DNA of 64,000 nt. Source: Candidatus Flexifilum breve (GTDB lineage: Bacteria > Chloroflexota > Anaerolineae > Aggregatilineales > Phototrophicaceae). The stretch lies in contig JADKGC010000001.1 in assembly GCA_016717205.1 (NCBI GenBank), positions 310,001-374,000 on the forward strand, given 5' to 3'. Shown one piece after another: positions 44,342 through 53,261 of the stretch (position 1 is the stretch's first letter; each line of letters starts with the position of its first letter). The translations under genes and the position numbers were made by a program. The notes under the pieces are model-generated. The model made no database searches. It was not told where the DNA came from and saw only the letters and a list, made by a program, of their open reading frames with translations.

Positions 44342-45143
44342 CGAATCGTGTTTCCTGTTGTCTGGCTGGACTGAAATAGTCGGTAAGGGCCTGCAGCAGC
44401 CCCGTGAGGGTGTGCTCGTCCGGGACAATGACCTGCCGAAAGCCCGCCGCCCGCGCTGTGGCGGCTGTTCGCGGGCCTATACACGCGGCGCACAGCTCGC
44501 GCGCCGACTCGATGCTCGCGCCCTCAGCGTTGAGACGCTCGACGAAACACCTGACCGCCGAGGAACTGGTGAAAGTGAGTGCATCGATGCGCCGCTGCTT
44601 CAGCGACTCCGCCAGATCACCGTCACCATCGCCGCACACGGTTTGATAGGCGTCGACCACGCAGACGGTCGCGCCGCGGGCGGTCAACCGTTCGGCGAGC
44701 AGCGGCTCAGCTAAGGTCGAGGCGGGCAGGAACACCCGCGCGCCCGGTTTCAGCGGCAGGTGATCAGCTAAGGCTTCGGTGAGATACTCACCCGGCACAG
44801 TAACTCCGCTGATCCCCAGCAATTCATGGACGGCAGCGGCGGTCGCGGGGCCAATCGCCGCCGTGCGCCACGACTCCGCAGCCAGGCTTAAGCCAAGTAC
44901 ATCCAGTCGTACGCGCAAGGCTTGTACCGTGTTCGCACTCGTCAGCACGAGCCAATCGAATTGTCCGGCGGTGAGTTCGCGGAGTGCCAAATCAAGCGGT
45001 GCTAGATCGTCCGGGGGCACAATCCGCAGACACGGGTAGCTGATCGGGATCGCGCAGTGGGCACGCAGCAGATCATCCAGCCCCCTCGCTTGCACCGAGG
45101 CCCGCGTATTGACAATCCGTTTGCCCTTTAGCCCGTCGCTCAT
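44331..45143 (-). CDS. hemD: Uroporphyrinogen-III synthase
   Basis: A 270-residue HemD-fold protein with two alpha/beta lobes. Conserved segments are DWLVLTSANTVQALRVRL, AIGPATAAAV, and IDALTFTSSSAVRCFVERL, with CIGPRTAATARAAGF near the end. HemD closes hydroxymethylbilane with inversion of ring D. Sequences vary greatly in this family, so position between hemC and hemB is strong support. It overlaps hemC by 4 bases (ATGA). Confidence 0.92.
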   Translation of the reverse strand: MSDGLKGKRIVNTRASVQARGLDDLLRAHCAIPISYPCLRIVPPDDLAPLDLALRELTAGQFDWLVLTSANTVQALRVRLDVLGLSLAAESWRTAAIGPATAAAVHELLGISGVTVPGEYLTEALADHLPLKPGARVFLPASTLAEPLLAERLTARGATVCVVDAYQTVCGDGDGDLAESLKQRRIDALTFTSSSAVRCFVERLNAEGASIESARELCAACIGPRTAATARAAGFRQVIVPDEHTLTGLLQALTDYFSPARQQETRFDGT

Positions 45144-46078
45144 GGTCGCCGCTCCAACAATGCCCGCAGCCCTTGATCCAGCGCGGTCTGCGCCAGTGAC
45201 CGACCAAATACGGCGGCGGCGGGCTCATCCTCGACCGAGGCGGACGCTTCGACATCCATTTGCTGCGTACCATCGACCGCTGACACACGCCCCCGTAAGT
45301 GGAGCACCGCGCCGTCACGGTGCGCGTACGCCGCAACGGGCAGCGAACACCCTCCGCCTAACCCGGCCAGGAAGGCGCGTTCGGCGGTGACCGCCAGCGC
45401 CGTCTCGGCATGCTGAATCGGCGCTAACAGGTGCACCAGCGCCGCGTCGTCCCGCGTCTGCACAGCAATTGCCCCCTGTCCCGGCGCGGGCAGCATCACG
45501 TTGAGTTCCAAAATCTGCGTGATCACCGCCTCATGTCCCAACCGATGCAGTCCGGCGTAGGCCAGCACAATAGCGTCATACTCGCTGTCTGCGGCGAGGG
45601 CTTTGCGCACACGGGTATCGACGTTGCCGCGAATATCGACTAGTTTGAGGTCAGGGCGCACGTGCAGCAGCTGCGCGCCGCGGCGGTAGCTGCTCGTCCC
45701 CACCATGGCGCGGTGGGGCAGCGTCGCCAGCGTGTAGCCCCGGCGGCTGATCAGTACATCCGCCGGGTTTTCGCGCGGGGTCAGCGCGCCAATCACCAGG
45801 CCGGGCGGCGGTTCAGTCGGCAGATCCTTCAGGCTGTGGACCGCGCAGTCGATGCGTCGGTCGCGCAGCGCAGCTTCCAATTCCGCCGTGAACACCCCCT
45901 TGCCGCCGAGCAGCGGCAGCGGCGTATCCAACACGCGATCCCCGTGCGTCTTGAAGATCTCGTAGCTCGTGCGCAGCGTTGGCTGAGCCGCCTGGAGCAG
46001 CGCCATCACATGCCGCGTCTGCCACAGTGCGAGCTCGGAGCCGCGCGTACCAAATTTCAGTGCATCAATCGTATCCAT
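45140..46078 (-). CDS. hemC: Hydroxymethylbilane synthase
   Basis: The 312-residue enzyme polymerises four porphobilinogen units. It begins LKFGTRGSELALWQTRHV; the catalytic aspartate region is DCAVHSLKDLPTEPP, arginines follow in TSSYRRGAQL and DIRGNVDTRV, and the dipyrromethane cofactor cysteine is in LGGGCSLPVAA. All are intact. I chose ATG 46078, preceded by AGGA; a GTG at 46105 is in frame. First gene of the haem operon. Confidence 0.95.
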   Translation of the reverse strand: MDTIDALKFGTRGSELALWQTRHVMALLQAAQPTLRTSYEIFKTHGDRVLDTPLPLLGGKGVFTAELEAALRDRRIDCAVHSLKDLPTEPPPGLVIGALTPRENPADVLISRRGYTLATLPHRAMVGTSSYRRGAQLLHVRPDLKLVDIRGNVDTRVRKALAADSEYDAIVLAYAGLHRLGHEAVITQILELNVMLPAPGQGAIAVQTRDDAALVHLLAPIQHAETALAVTAERAFLAGLGGGCSLPVAAYAHRDGAVLHLRGRVSAVDGTQQMDVEASASVEDEPAAAVFGRSLAQTALDQGLRALLERRP

Positions 46079-46297
46079 ACGTCCTGTTCTAGCGGCATTG
46101 ACCACCCGCGCGGTATGGACGCCGGGGAACTGCGGTGAGAATCATGCCGAACCTGTGCAGGTGGGAACTATCATACAACCAGAAGCGCTGGCTGTGGCGG
46201 TTCGAAATGTGCCGAATCGGCGAATTCGGTTGGCGGCGCGGGCATCTGCGACCATAATTACGCGCCATAAACTCCACTTTTGGAAGGACAAAACATC

Positions 46298-47224
46298 GTG
46301 GGACACGTCCAACAACTACTGCGCGATCTAGGGCTGCCGGAGGGAGATCGGCATGATCTGCCCACATCGCCACACCGCTTCCCGGATGGCGCGCAGTATC
46401 GCGTCGAGATTCCCAGCGTCGAAGGCCCCGCCGCTCTGCAGGCGGTGTTGGACACCGCGCGCTCGTTAGGGTTGACCATCCACCGGGTGTCGCAGGGCAG
46501 CGGCATCATGCTGCTGACGGATGCCGACATCCGCGAGATGGGCCACTTAGGGCGGGAAGCGGGCATTGAAGTCTGCCTGTTCGTCGGTCCACGCGCGCCG
46601 TGGGAGGGCAGCGCGATTCCGCTTACGCCGGACGGCAAAATCTTCGGCTGGCGGCATCTCGGCATGGATCAGCTGACGTATGGCTACAACGATGTTGAAC
46701 GGGCGTGTGAGCTCGGCATTCGCAGCGTGCTCCCCGCCGACGAAGGGCTGATCTGGCTGGTGAATCAGGGACGCGAACGCGGTCTGCTGCCGAAAAACCT
46801 GATCATGAAAGGCTCGGCGCTGATGGGCGTCGCCAACCCCATTGGCATCAAAATGCTGGAAGACGCCGGGCTGAACACCATCAACGTCGCGTCCGATATT
46901 TCGCTGGCCCGGTTGGCGGCATTACGACAGGTGCTCTCTATCCCCATCGATCTGTACATCGAAGGGCCGGACGGTCTGGGCGGCTTCACACGCTATCACG
47001 AGCTGGCGGAAATTGTGCGCGTCGGCGCACCGATCTACCTCAAGTTCGGGCTGCGGAACGCCCCCAACATCTACCCGAGCGGGATTCACCTCGAAAACGC
47101 CGCGATTTCGACGGGCAAAGAGCGCGTCCGCCGTGCCTTCATAGGCATGGAGCATCTGGCGCGGAGCGGAGCGCAGTTCAGCACGTCGAACACGGGCGTG
47201 GCGGATTTAGGCATTCCGGAGTAA
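46298..47224 (+). CDS. TIM-barrel protein resembling U32-family peptidases
   Basis: A 308-residue cytoplasmic protein with alternating strands and helices suggesting a TIM barrel. Segments such as RACELGIRSVLPADEGLIW, NLIMKGSALMGVANPIGIKMLEDAG and GAPIYLKFGLRNAPNIYPSG recall U32 peptidase-like proteins, but I do not see the usual U32 signature with certainty. I chose GTG 46298, 9 bases after GGAAGGA. It is divergent from the haem operon. Function unassigned. Confidence 0.55.
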   Translation: MGHVQQLLRDLGLPEGDRHDLPTSPHRFPDGAQYRVEIPSVEGPAALQAVLDTARSLGLTIHRVSQGSGIMLLTDADIREMGHLGREAGIEVCLFVGPRAPWEGSAIPLTPDGKIFGWRHLGMDQLTYGYNDVERACELGIRSVLPADEGLIWLVNQGRERGLLPKNLIMKGSALMGVANPIGIKMLEDAGLNTINVASDISLARLAALRQVLSIPIDLYIEGPDGLGGFTRYHELAEIVRVGAPIYLKFGLRNAPNIYPSGIHLENAAISTGKERVRRAFIGMEHLARSGAQFSTSNTGVADLGIPE

Positions 47225-47286
47225 GCCAAGTCAACCGCCCCTCCCGTTTATGGGCGAGGCAAGAGAGTGTTGAAAAAGGTCAGATT

Positions 47287-47326
47287 CCGACCCCACCCCC
47301 GGCCCCTCCCCGAATTCGGGGAGGGG
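47287..47326 (+). repeat. GC-rich repeat, half copy
   Basis: CCGACCCCACCCCC followed by the GAATTC-centred hairpin (CCCCTCCCC with GGGGAGGGG) matches the first half of the element at 21031. It stands after the U32-like gene, close to the solitary 26-base end at 47361-47386. Confidence 0.65.
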
Positions 47327-47360
47327 AGACAACATCGTTTGCCAAGCCAAATTTGTTTTC

Positions 47361-47386
47361 GTAGGGACACGATTTATCGCGTCCGC
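47361..47386 (-). repeat. Solitary 26-base MITE end
   Basis: This sequence, GTAGGGACACGATTTATC followed by GCGTCCGC, equals the inverted left end of the element at 29757-29782 except for one base. No partner end lies nearby. Confidence 0.55.
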
Positions 47387-47506
47387 TGGCGATTGCAAAG
47401 CCTTTAAAGGGATACTTTTGAACACCCTCAAGTGTCGCTCCTACAGATCCGTCCTGTAAATCAAGTGTCGACGCTTTAGTCTCCGTGGGGAGAAGCCCCC
47501 AAACTG

Positions 47507-50125
47507 CTAATCTCCGCGCAGCGTCGCCAGCAAATCGACCGTTTCGGCGTCGGCGTCCGCGCCCGCCAGTTCGACGAAGCGCTCGAAATCAGCCATCGCC
47601 TGCGGGTAGAACGCCTCGCCCTGACGATAGTTCATGTAGCCACGGTTGCGGAAATAGATCGGCACCGTCGGATCGAGCTCCAACGCCCGCGTGAAATACT
47701 GCGCCGCATCCGTGTAATCCTCGCTGCTGGAATACGTGAGACCGATACGATTGTTGAAGAAGGCACGGTCAGGGTCGGTGGCCGAAGCATTCAAACCGTC
47801 CTCGTATGCACTTCGGGCGGCAGGGAGGGAATTCTCGCGGCGGTACATGTCCCCGAGGTTGCGATAACTGCGGATATACGTCGGATCGATCGCGATGGCA
47901 GCACGCAGCGTGTCGACGGCTCGGGTTAGTTCGCCCGACAGATAGTAAGCGACCGCCAATGAGTTATGGACAATCAGGTTGTCCGGATCGATGTCCAATG
48001 CGCTCAAGCAGACGGTGATCATCGTCTCATAGTCTTGGGCATCAAAGGCAGCATCGCTCGCATCAAGGAGGTTTTCGACTGTTTGCGTCTCCCCCGCGAT
48101 GCGCGCCCGCGCTTCGTCAACGCGCGACGCCACTGACCATACGCGCACGTACGGCGACCCGCTCAGATAAGTGCTCACCTGCTGCCCATCTGGACTGACC
48201 GACGCGAACAGCGACACGTTAGTAGCAACCACACTCGACCGATCGTCAATGCGGGTCAACATGCGTCCCGTTTCCGCATCCCAAACCGTGAATGTCCCAC
48301 CCTCCGTCGTCGTGAAGATGAGGGTTTCATCCGTCGACCACGCCGCCTCGATCACCTCAAGGGTATGGGGCAACGTCATGAGCAGCGCCCCGTCGCCAAC
48401 TGCGCGAACGCGCACCAGCGAACTGCCGACAACGAGCATCTGTGACTGGTCGGCGTTGAGCAGCACGTCTCTGATCGGCCCGCCATGCTCATTGACGGCG
48501 ATGACATCCCCCGTCGCCGCATTGAGCAGAGGTGTCCGCTCCGAGCGCGTCTCCATCAGCAGGTGGTCACCTACCCAGCGCGGGTTGATAAACGTGGACA
48601 ATGCACCATCTAACGTGGTCGTCCACAGCGCCGCCCCCGTCGCCACATCCCACGTGGTGACCGTCAATGCCTCGAAGCTGGTGGCCGTCACCACTTGCGA
48701 ACCATCTGCGTTCCAGAGCACCGCCGTCACCGCGTCCGACTGCGTGATGCGCGCGCGTTCCACGCCATTCTTGTCCAGCGCCACCACTTCCGAACGGCAA
48801 TCGCCTGCGCGGCACTCCGCATTCCGGTAGATGAGCACTAATCCCGCCGCGCGCCACAGGGGTGATACGAATTCCATACCCGCTGATGGCGGGAAGCTGG
48901 CGGCGACGGCCCCGGTCGCGCTGTCCAGCAGCGTCGGCGTCCCATCCGGCGCGACGGTGAACAGCAACGCGCCATCCGGCGACCAGCTCACTTCGGGAAT
49001 GGTGGTAAAAAACTGTGACGCGCGCGCCGCCGTCCAGATTTCGGAAGCGGTGCCCAAATCAATCACGCGTACGGTGCTGCCTGCTATATCCCATGCCGCG
49101 AGGCGTGTGCCATCCGGACTGAACGCCCACGTTTGCGCGGGGTCGAGGCTGGCCAACTGCTGACCGGTCGCCGCATCCCAGATGCGCAGCGCCTGCCGCA
49201 GATCACCCGCGACGATGAAGCGATCATCCGGACTCCAGCGCACGGACGACGCACCGGTACCAAGCGTGAACAGCGCTTTCCCGGTCACCGTATCAATGAT
49301 CGGCACTGCGGAACTACGCGCATCGCCAAACAGCGCCGCCTGACTGCCGTCGCTGTTCCAACTGACGCCTAACCCCGCGACTTCGGCTAACTGAACGCCC
49401 GCGCGGTCGTACAGCGCTACTGATATCGGCTGCTCGCCAAGCGGATAGCGCGCCGCCAGTGCATAGGTCTGGCTGTCGGGGCTCCACCGCTGGCTAAACA
49501 CCCCGCTCGGAAGATAATGCACGACCGCATCCCCACCAACGTCAACCGATGCCATCAGGTCGAGCAGCGTGGGTTCCCAGACCCGATAGTCGGCCTCAGA
49601 TGCGGCACTAAAGGCCAGCACCAACGTGCCGCCCACGCCGAGATCCAGCGCATAGATCGCGCCCGCGCTGCCTTCATCGGCGGCAAAGAACGTCGCCGCC
49701 GGGTATGCGCCGATGGCCGTGCTCTCCAGCGCCACACCGAGAGTCGCGAGCTGTTCGCCAAACATCGTCTGCAGCACATCCACGGCCGGCGTGCCGGGCT
49801 GCCCGAGGCCGAACACATCCACGAGATACGGCCAGCGCAGCGCCAGAAAGCCGATTTCGCCCGCGGGCAGCGGCTCGTTCGTGCTCTGCTGCCGTCCGTT
49901 GTTCTGGATGACGCGCAGCGCGCGCTCCGAGCTGGCCACGCTGAAGAAGCCGCTGCCACTGGCATCAGCCTCTGTGTCGACCACCCAATCGGCCGGCAGC
50001 GTGAAGCTCAACAGACTATCGTAGGTGGTGAACCTGACGGTCTCGGTCTGGGCTGCGGTTGGTAGGCTAACCAGTGAAAAAAGAAAAAGAAGGACAAGTG
50101 AAATCCACAGAGGTCTCGGTCGCAT
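47507..50125 (-). CDS. Secreted WD40 and TPR repeat protein
   Basis: An 872-residue protein with a signal peptide (PLWISLVLLFLFSLVSLPTAAQ). Residues ~25-195 form an alpha/beta module of unknown type. A beta-propeller region (about 200-625) shows many WD40-like SWSPDGALLFTVAPDG and WDAATGQQL units. The C-terminus (about 640-860) holds four or five TPR repeats, e.g. ALDIDPDNLIVHNSLAVAYYLSGEL. It has no catalytic motif; such proteins act as scaffolds for protein binding on the outer face. No ribosome site is clear. Divergent from the sulfatase gene. Confidence 0.82.
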   Translation of the reverse strand: MRPRPLWISLVLLFLFSLVSLPTAAQTETVRFTTYDSLLSFTLPADWVVDTEADASGSGFFSVASSERALRVIQNNGRQQSTNEPLPAGEIGFLALRWPYLVDVFGLGQPGTPAVDVLQTMFGEQLATLGVALESTAIGAYPAATFFAADEGSAGAIYALDLGVGGTLVLAFSAASEADYRVWEPTLLDLMASVDVGGDAVVHYLPSGVFSQRWSPDSQTYALAARYPLGEQPISVALYDRAGVQLAEVAGLGVSWNSDGSQAALFGDARSSAVPIIDTVTGKALFTLGTGASSVRWSPDDRFIVAGDLRQALRIWDAATGQQLASLDPAQTWAFSPDGTRLAAWDIAGSTVRVIDLGTASEIWTAARASQFFTTIPEVSWSPDGALLFTVAPDGTPTLLDSATGAVAASFPPSAGMEFVSPLWRAAGLVLIYRNAECRAGDCRSEVVALDKNGVERARITQSDAVTAVLWNADGSQVVTATSFEALTVTTWDVATGAALWTTTLDGALSTFINPRWVGDHLLMETRSERTPLLNAATGDVIAVNEHGGPIRDVLLNADQSQMLVVGSSLVRVRAVGDGALLMTLPHTLEVIEAAWSTDETLIFTTTEGGTFTVWDAETGRMLTRIDDRSSVVATNVSLFASVSPDGQQVSTYLSGSPYVRVWSVASRVDEARARIAGETQTVENLLDASDAAFDAQDYETMITVCLSALDIDPDNLIVHNSLAVAYYLSGELTRAVDTLRAAIAIDPTYIRSYRNLGDMYRRENSLPAARSAYEDGLNASATDPDRAFFNNRIGLTYSSSEDYTDAAQYFTRALELDPTVPIYFRNRGYMNYRQGEAFYPQAMADFERFVELAGADADAETVDLLATLRGD

Positions 50126-50258
50126 GAAGTTATCAGTCCGATGAGGTTGTCAGCCGCACAATAGTTATGAATCAGGCTAGCACGACTGCCCAAATGCGGC
50201 AAGCGCTACCGGATGGTGTGTGGAAGGTTGGTCACAATCACTAGCCGCCCAGCAAGTG

Positions 50259-50289
50259 TTGTCAGCTGCCCACAAAAACTGGTTATACT
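50259..50289 (+). promoter_or_regulatory. Promoter of the sulfatase-maturase operon
   Basis: TTGTCA (50259-50264) and TATACT (50284-50289) are 19 bases apart, a little wide, and lie 62 bases before the sulfatase start. Confidence 0.5.
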
Positions 50290-50350
50290 GAGGGCAAACC
50301 TGCCGCGTTTCAGCGGTTTGCTGACCCATCCACCGAACAGGAAAGCGCTC

Positions 50351-51835
50351 GTGAAAGCTGTTCTGCTCATGTTCGATTCGCTCAATCGCCGCATGCTGCC
50401 ACCCTACGGCGGCGATTGGGTCCATGCCCCGAATTTTCAACGCCTCGCGCGCCGCACCGTAACCTTCGACAACTGCTACATCGGCAGTATGCCGTGTATG
50501 CCCGCCCGCCGTGAATTCCATACTGGACGCTACAACTTCATGCATCGCAGTTGGGGGCCGCTCGAACCCTTCGACGACTCCATGCCGGAGCTGCTGAGCG
50601 CGAATAGCGTGTATACGCACCTCGTCACCGACCACACGCATTACTTCGAAGATGGTGGCGCGACCTACCACACGCGCTATAACTCGTGGGAATTCAACCG
50701 CGGGCAGGAAGGCGATAACTGGAAAGGCTTCGTCAATCCGCCGTTCGCGATTCCGCCCGTCACGCGTCGCATGGAACGCAACCAGAACAACCGCATGTGG
50801 ACGCAGGAATTCATCAACCGCCAGTACATGCCCACGCCGGAGACCCAACCCCAAGCGCTGACCTTTTCGCAGGGCATCGAGTTCATCCGCCACAACCAGC
50901 ACGAAGATCAGTGGTTTCTGCACCTCGAAACGTTCGATCCACACGAGCCATTCTTCACGCATCAGGCGTACAAAGACTTGTACCCCGACGAGTATGACGG
51001 TCCGCTGCTCGACTGGATTTCGTACGGGCGCGTCACCGAAGATGTCACCACCGTGCACCATCTACGCAACGAATACGCCGCGCTCGTCAGCTACTGCGAT
51101 GATCAACTAGGGCGCTTGCTCGATGTGATGGACGAGCTTGACCTTTGGCGCGATACGCTGCTCATCGTATGTACCGATCACGGCTTACTGCTCGGTGAAC
51201 ACGACTGGTGGGGCAAAAACGTCGCGCCGTGGTACAACGAAAACGCGCACACGCCGCTGTTCATTTGGGATCCGCGCTGCGGCACAGCCGACGAACGGCG
51301 GAACAGCCTCGTCCAGTTGATCGATTTGCCCGCCACGCTGCTGGAGTACTTCGACGTGCCGCTGCCCGTGGATATGGAAGGTCGCCCGCTCCGCGCCACC
51401 ATCGCCGCCGATCAGCCCGTGCGTGAAGCTGCGCTCTTTGGCGCGTTTGGCGGGCACATCAACGTGACCGATGGGCGCTACGTCTACATGCGCGCGCCCG
51501 CGCCGGGAAACCAACCGCTCTACGAGTACACGCTCATGCCGACCCATATCCGCACGCGCTTCACGCCGACGGAGTTGCAGAACGCGACGCTCGCGCCGCC
51601 GTTCACCTTCACCAAGGGTTGCCCGGTGCTGCGTCTGCCCGGGCGACCGTGGGGCGAACCGACCGAACTCGCGACCATGCTGTTCGACGCGCAGGCCGAT
51701 CCCGGACAATTGCATCCGCTTCAGGACACGGCGGTCGAAGCACGCATGCGCAGCTATCTGATCGATTTAATGCGGCGCAATGACGCGCCTGCCGAACAGT
51801 TCGCCCGACTGGGCTTAGCAGATCAGGGAGGCTAA
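50351..51835 (+). CDS. Type I sulfatase, Cys-type
   Basis: A 494-residue arylsulfatase-family enzyme. The formylglycine site is C49 in the signature C-M-P-A-R (SMPCMPARREFHTGR). Metal-binding acids appear in VLLMFDSLN and CTDHGLLLGEHDWWGK. There is no signal peptide, so it is cytoplasmic. The next gene encodes an anaerobic maturase that converts this cysteine to formylglycine. I chose GTG 50351, with AGGAA about 9 bases before; the frame upstream is open but has no start with support. The sulphated substrate is unknown, but mucin-like or host glycans are possible (inference). Confidence 0.87.
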   Translation: MKAVLLMFDSLNRRMLPPYGGDWVHAPNFQRLARRTVTFDNCYIGSMPCMPARREFHTGRYNFMHRSWGPLEPFDDSMPELLSANSVYTHLVTDHTHYFEDGGATYHTRYNSWEFNRGQEGDNWKGFVNPPFAIPPVTRRMERNQNNRMWTQEFINRQYMPTPETQPQALTFSQGIEFIRHNQHEDQWFLHLETFDPHEPFFTHQAYKDLYPDEYDGPLLDWISYGRVTEDVTTVHHLRNEYAALVSYCDDQLGRLLDVMDELDLWRDTLLIVCTDHGLLLGEHDWWGKNVAPWYNENAHTPLFIWDPRCGTADERRNSLVQLIDLPATLLEYFDVPLPVDMEGRPLRATIAADQPVREAALFGAFGGHINVTDGRYVYMRAPAPGNQPLYEYTLMPTHIRTRFTPTELQNATLAPPFTFTKGCPVLRLPGRPWGEPTELATMLFDAQADPGQLHPLQDTAVEARMRSYLIDLMRRNDAPAEQFARLGLADQGG

Positions 51836-51838
51836 GCC

Positions 51839-53119
51839 ATCAGCACACGTCCGGACGCCTTTCATGTGATGACCAAGCCGCGCGGCGCAATCTGCAACCT
51901 CGACTGCGCCTACTGCTACTATCTGGCAAAGGAGCGACTGTACCCGGATAGCGATCATCGCATGGCGGACAATCTGCTGGCGGAATATACGCGCCAGTTC
52001 ATCGAGGCGCAGACCGCCCGTGAGATCACGTTCACCTGGCAGGGCGGCGAACCGACGCTCATGGGGCTGGACTTCTTCCAGCAGGCGATCCGCTACCAGC
52101 AGCAGTACCGCAAACCGGGCATGCGCCTCCAGAACTCGCTGCAAACCAACGGCGTGCTGCTCGATGACGAGTGGTGCGCCTTCTTCAAAGCGTATGACTT
52201 CCTGATCGGCATCAGCCTCGACGGGCCGCGCGCGCTCCACGATCACTACCGTGTCGACAAAGGCGGTCAGCCCACCTTTGACCGGGTGCTGCGCGGCGTC
52301 CGCTTTCTCCAGCAGCACGGCGTCGAGTTCAATGTGCTGACCACCGTCCATGCCGCCAACGAAAATCATGGGTTGGAAGTCTATCGTTTCTTGCGCGATG
52401 AGGTCGGTATCCGCTATATTCAGTTTATACCGATCGTCGAACACCTCGAAGTGCAGGAGGCCAACCCCGTAACGGCGCGTTCCGTCAGCGGAGCGGGTTA
52501 TGGTCGCTTCCTCATCGATGTGTTCGAAGAATGGGTTCGTCACGATGTTGGTCAAGTGTACGTGCAGATGTTCGACGTGGCGTTAGCGGCGTGGGTCGGG
52601 GATGCGCCGGGGCTATGCGTGTTTGAAGAAACGTGCGGCGCGGCGCTGGCCATGGAGCACACCGGCGACGTATATTCGTGCGATCATTTCGTCGAACCAC
52701 AGCATCTCGTCGGCAACATCGTCGATGTACCGCTGAGCGCGATCGCGGTGAGCGACCAACAGCGCGCGTTCGGCGCGGCCAAACGGGACAGCTTGCCCCG
52801 CTACTGCCGAGACTGCTCGGTGCGCTTTGTGTGTCATGGGGGCTGCCCCAAAGACCGCTTCAACGTAACGCCAGATGGTGAAGCGGGTTTGAACTATTTA
52901 TGTGCAGGCTATCAAGCCTTCTTCGAACACATCCGCCCCGCGATGGAGTACATGGCGGCGGAACTCACCCGGCAGCGACCGCCCGCGAGCATCATGGTTA
53001 CCATGGCGCGCCGGGATGCCGAACTTCGCGAACGCTTAGCGCACACGGGACGCAACGATCCCTGTCCGTGTGGCAGCGGTTTGAAATTCAAGAAGTGTCA
53101 CGGGAGGCGAGTCATGTAA
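51839..53119 (+). CDS. Anaerobic sulfatase-maturating enzyme (radical SAM), likely ATC start
   Basis: A 426-residue radical SAM protein. The iron-sulphur motif is CNLDCAYCYY; SPASM-type cysteines follow in CVFEETCGAAL, CDHF and CRDCSVRFVCHGGC. It converts the sulfatase cysteine to formylglycine. Beyond the usual end (about residue 400) is a SEC-C-like zinc motif, NDPCPCGSGLKFKKCHG. The start is the oddity. Conserved residues FHVMTKPRGA begin before the first ATG (51869) and GTG (51866), while GGAGG (51827-51831) lies 7 bases before an in-frame ATC at 51839. If not ATC, the start is GTG 51866. Confidence 0.88.
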   Translation: MSTRPDAFHVMTKPRGAICNLDCAYCYYLAKERLYPDSDHRMADNLLAEYTRQFIEAQTAREITFTWQGGEPTLMGLDFFQQAIRYQQQYRKPGMRLQNSLQTNGVLLDDEWCAFFKAYDFLIGISLDGPRALHDHYRVDKGGQPTFDRVLRGVRFLQQHGVEFNVLTTVHAANENHGLEVYRFLRDEVGIRYIQFIPIVEHLEVQEANPVTARSVSGAGYGRFLIDVFEEWVRHDVGQVYVQMFDVALAAWVGDAPGLCVFEETCGAALAMEHTGDVYSCDHFVEPQHLVGNIVDVPLSAIAVSDQQRAFGAAKRDSLPRYCRDCSVRFVCHGGCPKDRFNVTPDGEAGLNYLCAGYQAFFEHIRPAMEYMAAELTRQRPPASIMVTMARRDAELRERLAHTGRNDPCPCGSGLKFKKCHGRRVM

Positions 53120-53261
53120 CGATTAACCCAAACAGCGTCAATCCATAATCTATAGTTAAAAGAACGTTAGATGACACGTAACCAAACGTCGTTTACACTC
53201 ACCAGGTACACTGACCAACGGCTACACAGCGTGTCGGTTATTTCACATAGGAGCTAGAGAG

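Noticed and set aside
51833..51866. Stop-codon readthrough fusing sulfatase and maturase
   Set aside because: The two genes share a frame across one TAA, but the sulfatase is full length and a well-placed ribosome site precedes the maturase, so separate translation is simpler.
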